Shown here piece after piece: positions 45,534 to 57,954 of a stretch of DNA of 64,000 nt. Every line of letters begins with the position of its first letter. The stretch's first letter is position 1. Source of the stretch: Astrothelium macrocarpum (Eukaryota; Ascomycota; Dothideomycetes; Trypetheliales; Trypetheliaceae); NCBI GenBank assembly GCA_021030915.1, contig JAGEMR010000004.1, forward strand, positions 248,001 through 312,000, in the 5' to 3' direction. The position numbers and the translations under genes are program-made. The notes below the pieces were generated by a model that saw only the letters and a program-made list of their open reading frames with translations, was not told the origin of the DNA and ran no database searches.

Positions 45534-47481
45534 GTGTGAGATGGATTTGGGGGGAAGGGTTTGAGGTGGTGTGGTGGTGGTTGCTCAAACAGACGAGTGC
45601 ATGCAGTGTGCTCTATGGCCGATACGTTTTGGTATTGTTTTTCATGGTTTGCTGAGTATTTGTTTGCATCATATCTACCCTCAGCACACCATTGCAGTTC
45701 GACAAATTTTGTCAAGATTGGAATTGAGCATTGTTGGGCGTTAAATTGGATTCTGCTGGGTCCTTTTGTGATGCCTTTTGTACGAGAATATGTTGGGAAG
45801 AGAACATAGATCTGTACTCTCATGGAATGCATTTTGTTGATTTCTAACCAGACCAACTCCGCTCAGTGGACCTGGGAATATACGGATAGTTTAAAGGTGC
45901 ATGAGATGACTGGAGATTTCTGGATCCACATGATTTTCTCTGCCGGACAGAATATCCAGAGCTTCAGTCTGTTTCTCTGACCTTGGAACCTGATTCATCG
46001 CTCCTCAATGTTATGCCTGGGTTTCGTAATGCCGAATGTATCCTCTCGTATGTGAAGGGGTATCGCACCAATCGGTCTAAATGACTGGAATGGTGTAGGG
46101 GAGATTTGGTCGAAATGGAAAATCATGCATGTTTTGTATCAAGGTTTCACGTTTTTCACTTGGTCTTTTAGAAATCTAATCCATTCGTTTTAAATGCCAG
46201 GTTCTTCCAGGCAACAAGCAAGCTCCTCATGGTCGATTTCTACAAGCTTTCAATATTTGCAGTGCATCAACAGCCACTGCTTGAGTGTGTCGGAGCTGTT
46301 TTGGTCGAGCTCAGCCTATTGGCAGTAGATAGAAGGACGACCGTAATACTTTTGACTCCACAATTCTAATTGAGCTTTTCCATATGAATTAAAGTATCTA
46401 GCGCCGAAAAACACTGGATAGGAGGTAATCGGGATGGTAAAATAGCATTTCGCGAGCTTGACCACAAGCCTTGTATATATATTTTGGATCTGAACAGTCT
46501 GTCCACAACCGAGATTCTAACCATCATCGCACTCACTTTCAAAGCCAACGCCCCGAGAAGGATAGACCCTTGCCAACAAGCGATTCAGTAACTCTACAGC
46601 GCCCTCTCAACTCCGGTGGATAGCGCTGACGGTCGTGAAGATCGCATGACTCAAGAAAAGCCTCGAAGGATTATGGCTGACGGAAGAGCTTCTTATACGT
46701 TGAACTCTAATAATCCTTCTCCGATGATACTTTATTTAATCTACTGTCTAATAATCCTTCTCGGTTGATGCTCCGTTTGGCTTACCGTCCATGATTTCTC
46801 TTAAATATATTTTTCTCATTCAATCCGACTATATGCGCACGGATCCAAAGGATTTGCCGATCACAATCTATTCATCGGATGCGCCTGGACGCTGTAGCGT
46901 CGAATGCTCTCGGTGATAATCTATTGAATATTTGTACGAGGACGTTTCTGTACTAGTGATTCATCGACTTTTAGAGTCTTCCTTTTGTGCCTTTATTCAC
47001 CTTCAATTCTCACTCAAGGGGCGAAAATCGAAATAATATTGTGTCTCGTTCATATTTCTATCAGTCTGGCTCCAAAAGGTAAGTCAAATGGTATTGCATG
47101 TCCCCTCCATACCTAATTCTATACTGGGTCCAATCACTCATTAAAAAAATAGACGCTTCTCAAATAATTCGCGTATGCCTTAAGGCAACATGGTGAATTG
47201 TAAGAATGTGGAGAGAGAAATGAATCGGTACCTTGCAGCTCAGTGAGATTGGCGAAGTCTTAGCGGCATTTAGTGGAACGCTTTCCCGATGCCATCGACA
47301 TCATCATCTTGAGCTTGCATCCCTTCTTTGGGCATGGCGCGAAATACGCGACGATTCCTTGACTGCGCCTCGTCTCTCTTGCATGGCTACTTCACTCAGA
47401 CACCGTACAAGTAGTCTTGGCCAAAAGCAGCTCTGGAAAAGCTTTACGTAGCTTTGGACAACACTCACTAGTCCCTGCATC
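45534..47481. other. Intergenic, photolyase promoter side
   Basis: There is no supported gene. It contains a 16-bp direct repeat near 46706 (listed separately) and AT-rich sequence. The first 70 bases after the BAG stop are G-rich. Confidence 0.5.
46706..46762 (+). repeat. Pair of 16-bp direct repeats upstream of the photolyase gene
   Basis: TCTAATAATCCTTCTC occurs at 46706-46721 and again at 46747-46762, and both copies are followed by a C-rich or G-rich triplet and then GATGAT or TTGATG. They lie about 720 bp upstream of the start codon. A regulatory role is possible but unproven. Confidence 0.6.
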
Positions 47482-49521
47482 ATGGTCAAACCAAGGGTTA
47501 TTTATTGGTTCCGCACAGACTTGCGCCTCCACGACTCTCCGGCTCTGAAAGCTGCCCTCGATCTGAAACCTGAATGCCTTTATCCAGTTTGGACGTGGGA
47601 CCCACACTACGTTTACCGCGCACGAGTTGGCCCAAACAGATGGCAGTTCTTGTAAGCGTCCTCATACCGTCAACACTTTGCTTCGGTCAGCTCATAAAGC
47701 TCCAGAATCGACTGTCAAAACGATCTTTCCGCCTCAATTACTAAACTCAATAAAAAGTCCAAACTCCATGTCATTCGCGAAGCACCCCAGACACTCTTCC
47801 CTAAACTCTGGAAGGCATGGAAGATCACTCATTTGGTGTTTGAGAAGGATACGGACGCATATGCGCGAAGCCGTGATGAGGAGGTGATGGCAATGGCAAA
47901 GAAAGCAGGAGTCGAGGTGATTGTCAAAACTGGTCGAACGCTCTTCGATCCAGATGAATTGGTGAAGCAGAACGGCAGAAAACCCACCATGTCCATTAAC
48001 CAGGTTCAGCACGCTGGTGAAAAGCTCGGCGCGCCTCCACGACCGATTGACGCTCCGAAGTTGTTGCCCGCTCCAGGAGACACAAAGCTGGATTTTGATC
48101 AGCAACAGCCAGCTGCAGAACCGGACGTCAATGCCGTCCAGCGCGACGAGAGCGAAAAGTCATATGCGTCCGGACTAGCTGGTCCCAACGGCGACTTCTC
48201 AGTGCCCACACTGGAAGAGATCGGTATCAAGGCTGCTACCTCGCCGCATCGAGGAGGCGAAAGCCGCGCCCTCAAGGCGTTGGATGAGATTATCAAAGAC
48301 GAAGATTATACCGCGACCTTTGCGAAACCGAACTCAGCCCCTACTGACTTTGAACCTCAATCGACGACTTTGCTATCGCCTCATTTGCATTTTGGATCGC
48401 TGAGCTGCAGGCTATTCTACTGGCGCGCCCAGGATGTAGTCGACAAGTATGGCTCCAAGGCTACCCAGCCCCCTACCTCCCTGACAGGGCAACTCCTTTT
48501 CCGCGACATGTACTTTGGCGCGCAAGCTGCTCTCGGTCACACGTTTGCGCAAACAGTTGGCAATCCTAATTGTCGGTTTGTGCCCTGGCATTTGCCAAGC
48601 AGGGTGCAGAACGACTCGTCGCCGCCCATGACGGAGACGAATGCTGCAGATGGGACCTATGCGCGTGACTACCAAATTGATGACCCGCAGGCCGAAGAAT
48701 ATTTTCGCCGTTGGAAGCACGGCATTACTGGATTTCCATGGATCGACGCGCTAATGCGCCAGCTGCGTCACAATGGGTGGATTCACCATCTTGGTCGACA
48801 TGCGGTCGCATGTTTCCTTACACGCGGCGGGTGCTATGTCTCATGGGAGCGGGGTGCATCGGTGTTTGAAGAGTGGTTGATTGATCACGAAGTCGCATGC
48901 AACATTGGTAATTGGCAGTGGCTGAGCTGTACAGCATTCTTTGCGCAGTTCTATCGGTGTTATAGTCCAATTGCGTTTCCGCGAAAATGGGATAAACAGG
49001 GCAAATTTGTGAAGCATTGGATTCCTGAGTTGGCCAAGGTACCGGAAAAATATATTTATGAGCCATGGAAAGCACCAATTCAGGATCTGAAGAAGGCAGG
49101 AGTGGTGCTGAAACAGGGTGCTGAATTAGATGATAAAGATGGCGATTTGAAGGCCTACCCGAAGCCAATGTTTGACTTTAATGAGAGAAGGCAGATTTGT
49201 ATCGATGGCTTGAAGCAAGCATACGATGTCGGCCTTTATGGAAACGATCCGAAAGTCTTGGATGGAACTTGGAGGAAATTATTCGACGATAATGCCGAGG
49301 GCCCTACAGAAGGAAACAAAGGAGGCCCAGGGGGTATGGTGGGAGATGACGAGGAGGCAACGGGAGAAGAGGAATTTCAGGACTCACAAAAGAATGGAGG
49401 AGGAAAAAAACCAACAACGAAAAGACAGGAAAGCCAAGCATCAGGATCGCCGAAACGGGGACGCAAACGAAAAGATGATCATGGATCAATGGAACACTTT
49501 GTGAAAAAATCCAAAAAATAA
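47482..49521 (+). CDS. (6-4) photolyase / animal-type cryptochrome
   Basis: Two exons: 47482-47651 and 47706-49521, joined to 661 residues. The N-terminal photolyase domain opens VIYWFRTDLRLHDSPALKAA. The FAD-binding half has GESRALKALDEI, TSLTGQLLFRDMYF, FPWIDALMRQL, WIHHLGRHAVACFLTRGGCY, VSWERGASVFEEWLIDHEVA, NIGNWQWLSCTAFF and PEKYIYEPW. The HH-L-x-RH histidines used by (6-4) photolyases are present, as is the asparagine in NIGNW facing the flavin. The best match is the (6-4)/animal cryptochrome branch, known in fungi from the PHL1-type protein of Cercospora, so light-driven repair of (6-4) photoproducts or light sensing is likely. The last about 90 residues are a charged, glycine-rich tail with KRGRKRK and KKSKK, a probable nuclear signal. 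Confidence 0.9.
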
Positions 49522-50495
49522 TGGACATGTGTGACATGGAATTTTGTGAGAGAACGGTGAAATGGTACCCATCCTGATTTCTCTATCTGCATTGATACAT
49601 TAATTTAGTTTGTACCATATTTGCAATGATCGAGATTTGAATCGAACGAAGCCCTCTTAAGCACCTCTTGAAAGACTCGACAATGACTAGGACGAACAAT
49701 GAGACTAAATGTGCAGAATGCGGGAACCCTAACCAGAAATGCTTTTCACGGCGTTGATTCGGATGCAAACCATCCAGTCATAATCATGAGAGCAGTGCAG
49801 TATGCTGAGTGCGCCTTTGCGTCCTGATTACTGGCGTGCCATTCCATATCCTTACCGCCTTCACGCGCAAAAGATCCATCGAATCTCGTTGATGCTTATG
49901 GGCGAAAGCGGCGAACAACATCTCGCGATCAAAGTTAGGGATGCCACGGTGTGCTATATCTCGAAAGATCTCGCACAGACATCTCAAGAAGTCTGGGTTG
50001 AAAATTCGAGGTTGAAGGCATCTCGTTCCACGTACTCGGTTAGTTGGATTGGCTAGTAGGTTTCCTGATTATTTTAGGCGGAAATTCACCGACTCCCTAC
50101 TCCACGTGGTGAGGCTACGGACGGGGTGAGGGCCTGATTATCTGCTCAGGTACTTAGTTACCTGAAGCATTCGAGATACCACCGGAGCACGCAAAGCGAC
50201 CCACTTTCTGCCTTTGTCCTTTGCGTTGCTGTTGAGCAACGGAAATGGTGGTTCTGCTGAAGCACCAGGCTTCAAAGATATGCTCATACGTTGTGGAGAA
50301 CAAGTGCAAGGCTAACTTCATTAGGAAGGCCTACGCGATTTACCACCCATTTGGACGAGTGAGCTACTATGGCGGGTGTACATGGTAGTGATTTAACTAC
50401 TCTTTGTAGTTAGATGTTCACCCAAGCTTCTACAAAACGTTCCCGATCGCCAGTGCTCTCAGCTAATACATATAGATCTACTTTATCATACAACA
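49522..50495. other. Intergenic, nothing recognised
   Basis: The photolyase gene and the P450 gene converge here. A 7-kDa frame at 49802-50056 has no ATG-led protein-like content that I trust. Confidence 0.5.
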
Positions 50496-52247
50496 TCAAT
50501 TCCGATCCTCTGCCAAAACCTTAACGTGAACGCCTTTACTATCCAAGGGAAATTGTCCAACAAAAGCGTCCCAAGTGATGGTGACGTCTTTAGCTGTAGT
50601 GTCGTACAGCTTAAAGTCAAACCTACGGAAGAGGGTGGCTGTCGCAAGATGTAGCTCGGCATTAGCGAGATTGAGCCCAATACATTGACGGCTGCCTTTG
50701 GAAAAAGGGGCAAGAAACCTTTCATTCCCAGGGATTGGTGAGTCGGGTAGCCAACGCTCGGGAATGAATCTCTGCGGATCTGGAAAGATCTCTGGCGAAA
50801 GATGAATGAAATGCGGAGACATGCTCGTTGGGATCTATTACGAATATTAGCCCATTTGTTACAAAAAGAATATTGCTGGGGAGATAGACAAACCCCAGAT
50901 GGTATGTCCCATCCCTGGAAATGCAAAGTCTCGTCTGGAGCCACACGGATCAGGCGGGTAGAGAAAGTGGCTGCAATGCGGTGTGTTTCGGAGATGACGG
51001 CATGCTACCTGTAGTTAGTATTGTTGTATAACCACTATGACTCATGGATTTACTAGGTATGGCAGCTGCTCAAGTTTCGAACAAGGCAAAATCCGGCTAG
51101 CATCTGGCATGGCTCTGGCAAGCTCAGCCTTGAGTTTTGCAAGAACGTCTGGATCGTTCAGAACATGGAATGACAAAACAGCTAAAGTTTGAGCAGTGGG
51201 CTCGCCACCGCCTCCCATCACGACAAGGCCTTCATCAACGAGTCGATCGAGTGACTTTTCTTGAGCCGGAAGGTCGCTGACTAGTAATTCCTCGAATATT
51301 GTTTTTGTTGCCTTTTCTTGGTCGAATTTCTTGTTTAGGACGTTCTGGACTTGGAATTCGACTTGCTATCAAAGGTTAGTGAACAGATAATGGGTTGCTC
51401 TGCTTTTTCCAACGTGCTATATACCTCACGATACTGGAGAAGGAAGGTGAGGGGGCTTCCTGTTGCCTTCAAGACCGAGATCGGCAACAACATGAGCAAA
51501 CCCCCAATCATTGGAAAATGTCTTGTGAAGATACTTGCTCGGACCGCTCCCTGCATGGCAGACTTCCAGATTCGAGTTGCTGCAGGAGGTTCCTTTAGTA
51601 GACCAAGGGACTTTCCAAATGAATGATAGGATATTATATCCAACGTGACAGCCATGTAAGCCATATGTAGCTCTAGAGGCTCTCCAGATTTCATATGTCT
51701 TCTTATACTATCACACAACTCATCAATCCTGTCCTGTATGATCGGCTCGATCGCAGTGATCGACTTTTTGGAAAAGAATGGATTCAATGCTCCTCGGCGT
51801 TTTCGATGTACGTCTGCACGAACCGTTCCAAACATTGAATGGCCACTAGACTTACCCACGAACCACCCATATTTATCACGACGATGAGCATACCCGGCAA
51901 AAAGCTCGTCGTAGAAATTTGGGTCTTTGAGATGAATCTCGTACGGGCTAATCCGAACAATTGGCCCATAGACGGAATGTAGACGATCAATCTCTTTGAA
52001 GTATTGTCCTCCCTAACCGGTTTAGCCTGTGTGAGCACATTGGACAATATGCTCTGTGACCTACCTTGATCATATCGAAGTAGAATTCGTACCATAGTGT
52101 GGCTGCAGCTAATTTCGGGCCGGGGTATTTTGCTAAAGGGGAAAAGCACAATCGCCAGATAACGAGACATATGCAGTAAATTGGGAATGCACCGAAGGCT
52201 ATCCCCACCACACCAGACCGAGTCAACCTACCGGATTCTCTAAACAT
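50496..52247 (-). CDS. Cytochrome P450 monooxygenase
   Basis: Five exons on the minus strand: 52247-52065, 52012-51425, 51365-51054, 51004-50894 and 50834-50496, joined to 510 residues. An N-terminal membrane anchor (GIAFGAFPIYCICLVIWRLCF) is followed by the hinge PLAKYPGPKLAAAT. Landmarks are the I-helix GGGGEPTAQTLAV, the K-helix ETHR (E-x-x-R), PERW, and the heme loop FSKGSRQCIG with the cysteine ligand. The layout resembles the class II P450s around trichodiene oxygenase and benzoate hydroxylase relatives, which carry out secondary metabolism at the ER. Intron 4 uses a less usual GTTTGT donor but has a GGCTAATATT branch region, and all phases agree. The ATG at 52247 is the first; the frame upstream starts only with GTG. 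It is divergent from a second P450. Confidence 0.85.
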
Positions 52248-52965
52248 GATGAATGCAGTGAAGAGGGGTTTGCTTTTCGTGGGCTGGAAGGGCTTCACTA
52301 TAACATTCTACTCGCATGCATTACGCTCGCTTACGCTTTGTTTGGCTAGGACATAGCTAAACCGCGTTATTGTTCAGCTCCGGTCCTCAACACATAGCCA
52401 GCATATCTGCTCAGCATGTCTGCTGAAAAACGTCTATGAATAGCAGCATCGAATGGCAGTAACAGAGCCATCGGGGGATACATTACTGTGGCGGACGTGA
52501 GGGGCATTCCGTGAGCTGTAGCAGAGGCGGACGCTGGTCCTGTGGTGGTGGAAATTTAATCCGCTCCGCAGTTTTCAAATATTCACGGACATGATGGTCC
52601 ACGCTTTGTCCATGAACAACATGCGGACATTTATCATCTCAAGCGCCACCGGAGCGAGATACGATTCTAAGCTGACCTCCTTCTCGTCTCACTTTTCCCG
52701 GATGGCGCCTGATTCTGCTGAAATGAGACAATTGCCTTATCTGATCTTGGAGTTTGCGTAACCCATACGATCCGTGTCCGAATGTCGCAACAACGTTAAG
52801 AGAGGAACTCCGTTGCTGTTGGCTATGGTGGCATTGTGCATCTCGCCGAACAAGAATTCTCTGTAGGAGGAATAGTGGTGAAAGAGGCTGCGCTGAAGCA
52901 ATAATGTATATATCATGATGAGAGTATAATAGCATCAGTTCAAGTTTGTTGCTCCTTCTCAAAAC
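52248..52965. promoter_or_regulatory. Divergent promoter between two P450 genes
   Basis: The 718 bp separate the start codons of the two outward-facing P450 genes. The sequence contains a TGTATATATCATG stretch near 52906 that could serve the right-hand gene as a TATA region. No pathway regulator site can be named. Confidence 0.45.
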
Positions 52966-54803
52966 ATGGCTTTCGCTTACGGTGGCCTTGGCCTTGCATT
53001 CGTTCTCTTCCTTGCTGTCAGTAGCTTGGTACATCTTGTACGATCTCAACGACGCAGAAAGGGTGAGAAGTCTTTCCCTGGGCCTATAGGTACATAGTAC
53101 ACCATGTCTTACTCAATATGGGTGAAATTGATGCCTGATAGGCCTGCCGTATTTTGGAAGAGTCTGGGATATTCCACGCGCGTAACTCTCATTCGTGTTG
53201 CTTTCGTTATTTCCTAACCTCGCGCAGGACGGCATGCCTATCACAAATTCAGAGCATGGTCCAAACAATATGGTCTAATATATCAGATCAATATCTTTGG
53301 TTCCAACCATATATGGTTGGCTTCCGAAAGGATTGCAAAGGATTTGCTTGAAGGGAAGCGAAGTGTGCATAACTCAGATCGGCCTGCTATCCTGAACGTA
53401 AATGACAGCAAAGGATCTGGAGATTACCTTCCTCTTCTTGGTCATAATGGCATGTCCAGGTAACCCTATGTGGCGCCTTTTAGCTGATTTGCATTAGAAA
53501 AATGGAAACGCCAACGCAAATTCATTCATCACAAGATGTCCTGGTCTATTTCTCTCAACCATCGAGATATTCCCTACCAGGAAGGCTTTCAAATGCTGGC
53601 TGATATTATTGACAAACCAGAAAACTACGAGGATATTCTGGATGATTATACCGGACGTATTATTTCACGTATATGCTATGGCCGGGTTGAAAACTTTCGA
53701 GAGATCAAGTCCATGTCCTACGCCTTACTTGGCGCTATATCGCCATCCGAGAATCTCACGAATCTAATCCCGTACCTCTCATATATTCCTTACTTCCTTT
53801 CGCCATGGAAGCAAAAAGAGAAAAGACGGTATGAGATGGAACGCCGCTTTTTCTTCAAGCTTCAAGATCAGGTCCGTGCTCACGGCGATTCTCTCGAAGA
53901 CTCATTCATGAGGCAATATTTGAGGTCCGAAAAGAAGGAGGTTTCAGAAGAGGAGGCTGCATATTCGATTGGAATGACAGCCTTGGCTGGAATGTTGACT
54001 ACCGCCTCTGTCAAAGTTAACTACATCCTAACCGTATGTCATTTTCCTGAATGGCAAACTGCCTTGCAGGAAGAAATCGACAGAGTTGTGGGTGATCGCA
54101 TGGTCGAGGCGGCTGATGCCCCTAATTTGCCGGTTTTGAGGGCTGTAGTGAAAGAGTTGATCCGATGGAGACCAATCATTCCCGCTGGTAAGTGCCAACG
54201 ATATCGTTTCCTGCCATCCTACGCATATCCGCTTACATGAAAGAAGATATCCCACATGAGACTGAAAAGGATGATTGGTACGAGGGTCACTTCATCCCCG
54301 CGCATACTCGTATCCACCCTAATGGCTGGTAAGTAGATTCTGATGCCCAAAACAGTGATTGTTTCACTAACAATACCAAAAGGGCTCTCTCGCGTGATTC
54401 AGAACTATACCCAGATCCTGAAACATTCAATCCTGCACGCTGGCTCAAACCAGAGTTCCCAACCTATAAGGAACCTTTGACACAGTATCCAACCATTCGA
54501 AACATGTTCATTTTTGGCTATGGCCGTCGCGCGTGTATGGGACAAGATCTCGTAGAGGCGGAGCTAATTATTACTATTGGCAATCTCGCATGGGCGTGCA
54601 ACATCGCAAAGAAGCTTGATGTCAATGGCCAGCCAATGCCTGTTCCTCTAGAGACTAATGATGCAGCATACACGGCACAGCTGATCAGCAGGCCGAAGAA
54701 CTTCCCCTTTACATTGGTGCCAAGGTCAGAGAAGCGTTCCGAGCAAGTTCATGAAAATTGGGAAAAGTATAGGACGTCCAGGGCACAAGCGTTGCCATCT
54801 TGA
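52966..54803 (+). pseudogene. Cytochrome P450 with three frame breaks
   Basis: Exon-like parts are 52966-53089, 53142-53181, 53228-53459, 53498-54187, 54248-54328 and 54383-54803. They cover a complete P450: a membrane anchor (GLAFVLFLAVSSLVHLV), FPGPIGLPYFGRVWDIP, HAYHKFRAWSKQYG, WKRQRKFIHHKM, an I-helix region (GMTALAGMLTTAS), the K-helix KELIR, PARW and the heme loop FGYGRRACMG. The layout is like the sterigmatocystin-type P450s. Three junctions do not agree in phase: between exons 2 and 3, between exons 3 and 4 (beside AAAAA), and near 54300 (beside CCCCC), where FIP and HTRIHPNGW lie in different frames. No choice of GT-AG site fixes the last one. It is either a recent pseudogene or a gene with sequence errors in homopolymers. 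Unlike its divergent partner, it is not translatable as written. Confidence 0.65.
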
Positions 54804-57800
54804 AACTAGAAAGCTCTTCGATTTCAAGTAATGGTCGCATTCAAAGGAGTTGCAAGAGTCGTCAACTTGTTTGGTGGATTCATTATGTCATTAGACATGT
54901 TATAGTATGATGTGTTTCGAATCAGTGATGCAGGCAGTTAATGATTTCATGATGCACATGAATTTTGTAGAAACATAGACGTTTCGTATTTTCATCGACT
55001 AATCCGTTGATTGGTCGAAGTAAATCTGTCTGTTCCTAAGGGTTTTGATTTGACGACCAGAATCAAGTAAGCGAGAAACAAAGACCACCAGTAAGATCAT
55101 AATAGGACTTGTAGTCGAGAAGAGGTTAGCGGCAGTCTCTAACAAGGCCTGCCATCTCCACTCGAGTCCAGTGATAGGTCTGTAATACTCTGCATAAAGT
55201 CTGATTCTGGTTACAGGTCAAGAAAAATCACGGGTAAGCAAAACCACAGATCCGGGATCTACACTGCAGATGTGGGGAACAGTAAGATTGACCAGACTGC
55301 TCTTCTCTTTATCCCGTGTTTGACATCTCTAGCTCTACGATCCACTCATTGCATTGCAAACAAGAGACTGTAAAGCAAATGTAGAGTAGCCAACCGTCTC
55401 GGTGGTCAGCCACAGGCAAAATCGCTCGCCCTGTTCAAATTCTTGTAAGCGGTGTCGCCAATCGTACGTGCGTAAATTGATAGCGCGTCCGCTAGAGACC
55501 CGCATGTTGACTCATACTCATGCCTGCATCTCGCAAACTATGCACGTCTCCTACGGTGACAACACATCATGACTCCCACATACAGATTTTGAAACTGTCG
55601 ATGGAGAAGCCAGTCGTTGGTTAGACCCCGAATCCTGTTCAGTTGTCTTGGAGTTGGAGAGTTGGCACAAGGAAGCCGGAGTGGAGTTTTGGTGTTCGGT
55701 TTGAATCGGCATTAGGGTCATGTGCACTGTCCCGGCGCCTCTATTCTTCCGGATCCTTGCTCAGCTGAGATGATGCTGCACTGTCGTCTGAGCTTGCCTT
55801 CCAGCGCAAAAGCTTGATGTGGTACCGAAAGTATGTACTCGAAACGAGCGCGATTATGCGTAAAGCGTTGCCGACAGACCGGTCAGAGTAGGCGCTGGCA
55901 GAGAGGCGCAGATGGCTCTGAATCGCACAACAGCTCAACCAGGCTATCCGGGCGAGGCCGGGTATACCGGAGCAAAAATGTCTCTGCAGTAGTTGAGACA
56001 AAAAGTTTTATGACTGATTCCTGGGCTATCGATATGACCTGTGCTATGGGTTATCGATTGGCGCTCCTGGGATCTTCGTTTACTGCCACCCCCAGATTCG
56101 CAGCGGCTACGTCGTCCAAGATTGCGTAAGACATCGCCACACATCGTGGATTTTCTGGAAAGCTTTGGACCGGTGCATTTGCCTTTTCTTGAACAGGTGC
56201 AGATCAGAGACCGTTTCACACAAAGGTTGGAAGCGTGTTTCTGGAGAGCAGTTGGCGTCTGTTAGCTGTGGCCGTTATGGCATCTACACTACCGGACCAA
56301 CGGCACATTTGCGGGAAGACCGGGAGTCGAGTAAGTGAAGCCGAGATCTGCGCCGCCACCCTCTGAATTGGGGAAATCCTGGCACCATGTCGCTGTCACC
56401 ATGCCACCGTGCGGCGCATACCCTGAGTAGCGGAACACAGCCTCAGATTGTGGCGCTGTCTGCATAGAGGTAGGCATCTACACAGGGTTTCGACGTCATC
56501 TTGTGCGGTTTGGGCTGCAAAGTAATCCAGCTTGCGTTAAGCGCTTCCAAGAATAATGAATGCGCTTCGGAGGAAGCTACCAGCGTGCCTGAGCAAGCGC
56601 TTTGTGTGTCATTCGGCCTACCCACCGTTTGTCGAGATCACACGGTCTCGGTGCGCCTCTCGCGGCCGCCATCATGGCCGTGAGATGGCGTGAACCCTGG
56701 TCTTGGCGCTCTGATTGGTGTCGCCGTGCAAAGCTCGCGAACAACGACAACCTGTCATCCACTTTCTGCTGTCCCGATGGCTCTCTCATCGCTGCCATCC
56801 CTTTTCGCCCGCCAGTCTCTTCCCTACGTCGGAAGCAAGCGCATCTTAGCCTCGCATTGTTCGACTGCTGCTGGGTTCTCTAACAATACCCCGGGTCCCA
56901 GCAAGGCCACTGCTTTCCCAATGAAGCAGTCTGGTCCGTTGGAAGGCATTCCAAGCTGTCGCATCGAAGCCTTCCAGAAGTACTTCGCGCTGGCATGACG
57001 ATGGATCCTCGATCGCGCCGCAATTATGCTTCAGATCTTGCGGTCTTGATCTGCTCCAGACGATGGCGCTTCGCCCGCGCCATCATTCGGTGTCATCAAT
57101 AAGGCCGACCGTGTGGAAAGGGTCTCTAGGGTCGCTGCATTGGAACGATTCTTGGGCGAGCCCAATTAGTTCAATGAGGATAATACGACACTGGCCGGGC
57201 TCTATCCGGAACTGGACAGGCACGCGGTGCTATAGCACTTCGGCCTTACACAGGGTCGGGCCAGTGCTCGATGCAATGCAGAGTGCTATTGCCTCATCTC
57301 CGCAACCAAGATAGAAAGGTTGTTAGTAACAGCCTCAGTCATCATCGCGGGCCGCTGCAATTTCGAGTGCAACTGATATGTAGTCGAATCACGGTCAACC
57401 AGCGCGAAACGCTTGTGCCCCCGATACTCGACTTTTGCTGTACTCGTCTGCAAGCTTTGCCAGCATCCCTTCTGGCCCTCCCGCTAGACCGACTGGAAAC
57501 AGATTCGTGCGTTGCGGTGCATATGCAAGCTTTGCGCGAATACTTTAGTCGCGTTCTGCACCCAGCCCCGCCCATCCTCCCCACTGCAGGCGCTGACTCT
57601 TTAGCTGCTCTTCTCGGCAAGGGCTGACGCTCGCCACGATTCCCCCCGGCCGGCCAGGTCCACCCAAAGTGGGCGGAGTCATATAAGAACTATCACCCAC
57701 CCCATCACCCGTTCCTGACCCTACCACCGCACCTCTCTCGCCCTTCCCTTCCTCTTGTCCTCATTCGTCCATTTCATTCTTCCTCTTCCATCAGGCGCGC

Positions 57801-57954
57801 ACTCTAATTCCCTCGTTGGGACCGCCTCGGGCTCGTCATCGTTAATTTTACAGATTTTCTTTATTGACTATACGACTGCTCTCACGAACATTATCGCTCA
57901 AACCCGCTCGAACGCATCACTGTCGCGCATTAATACTTTCTTTGCATCATCGCC
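54804..57954. other. 3.2-kb gene-poor stretch
   Basis: Many short opposing frames are present between about 55740 and 57630, none with recognisable content. The final 330 bp are a promoter and CT-rich leader of the orphan gene at 57955. Confidence 0.45.
57681..57687 (+). promoter_or_regulatory. Probable TATA box of the orphan gene
   Basis: ATATAAG lies about 270 bp upstream of the ATG at 57955, just after a GGGCGGAG stretch and followed by a long C/T-rich leader, the arrangement seen at many fungal promoters. Confidence 0.4.

Noticed and set aside
50496..54803. A secondary-metabolite gene cluster built on the two P450s, the oxygenase, the sulfotransferase-like gene and the esterase
   Set aside because: The genes are spread over about 40 kb with housekeeping genes between them, and no polyketide, peptide or terpene synthase, transporter or pathway regulator lies beside them.
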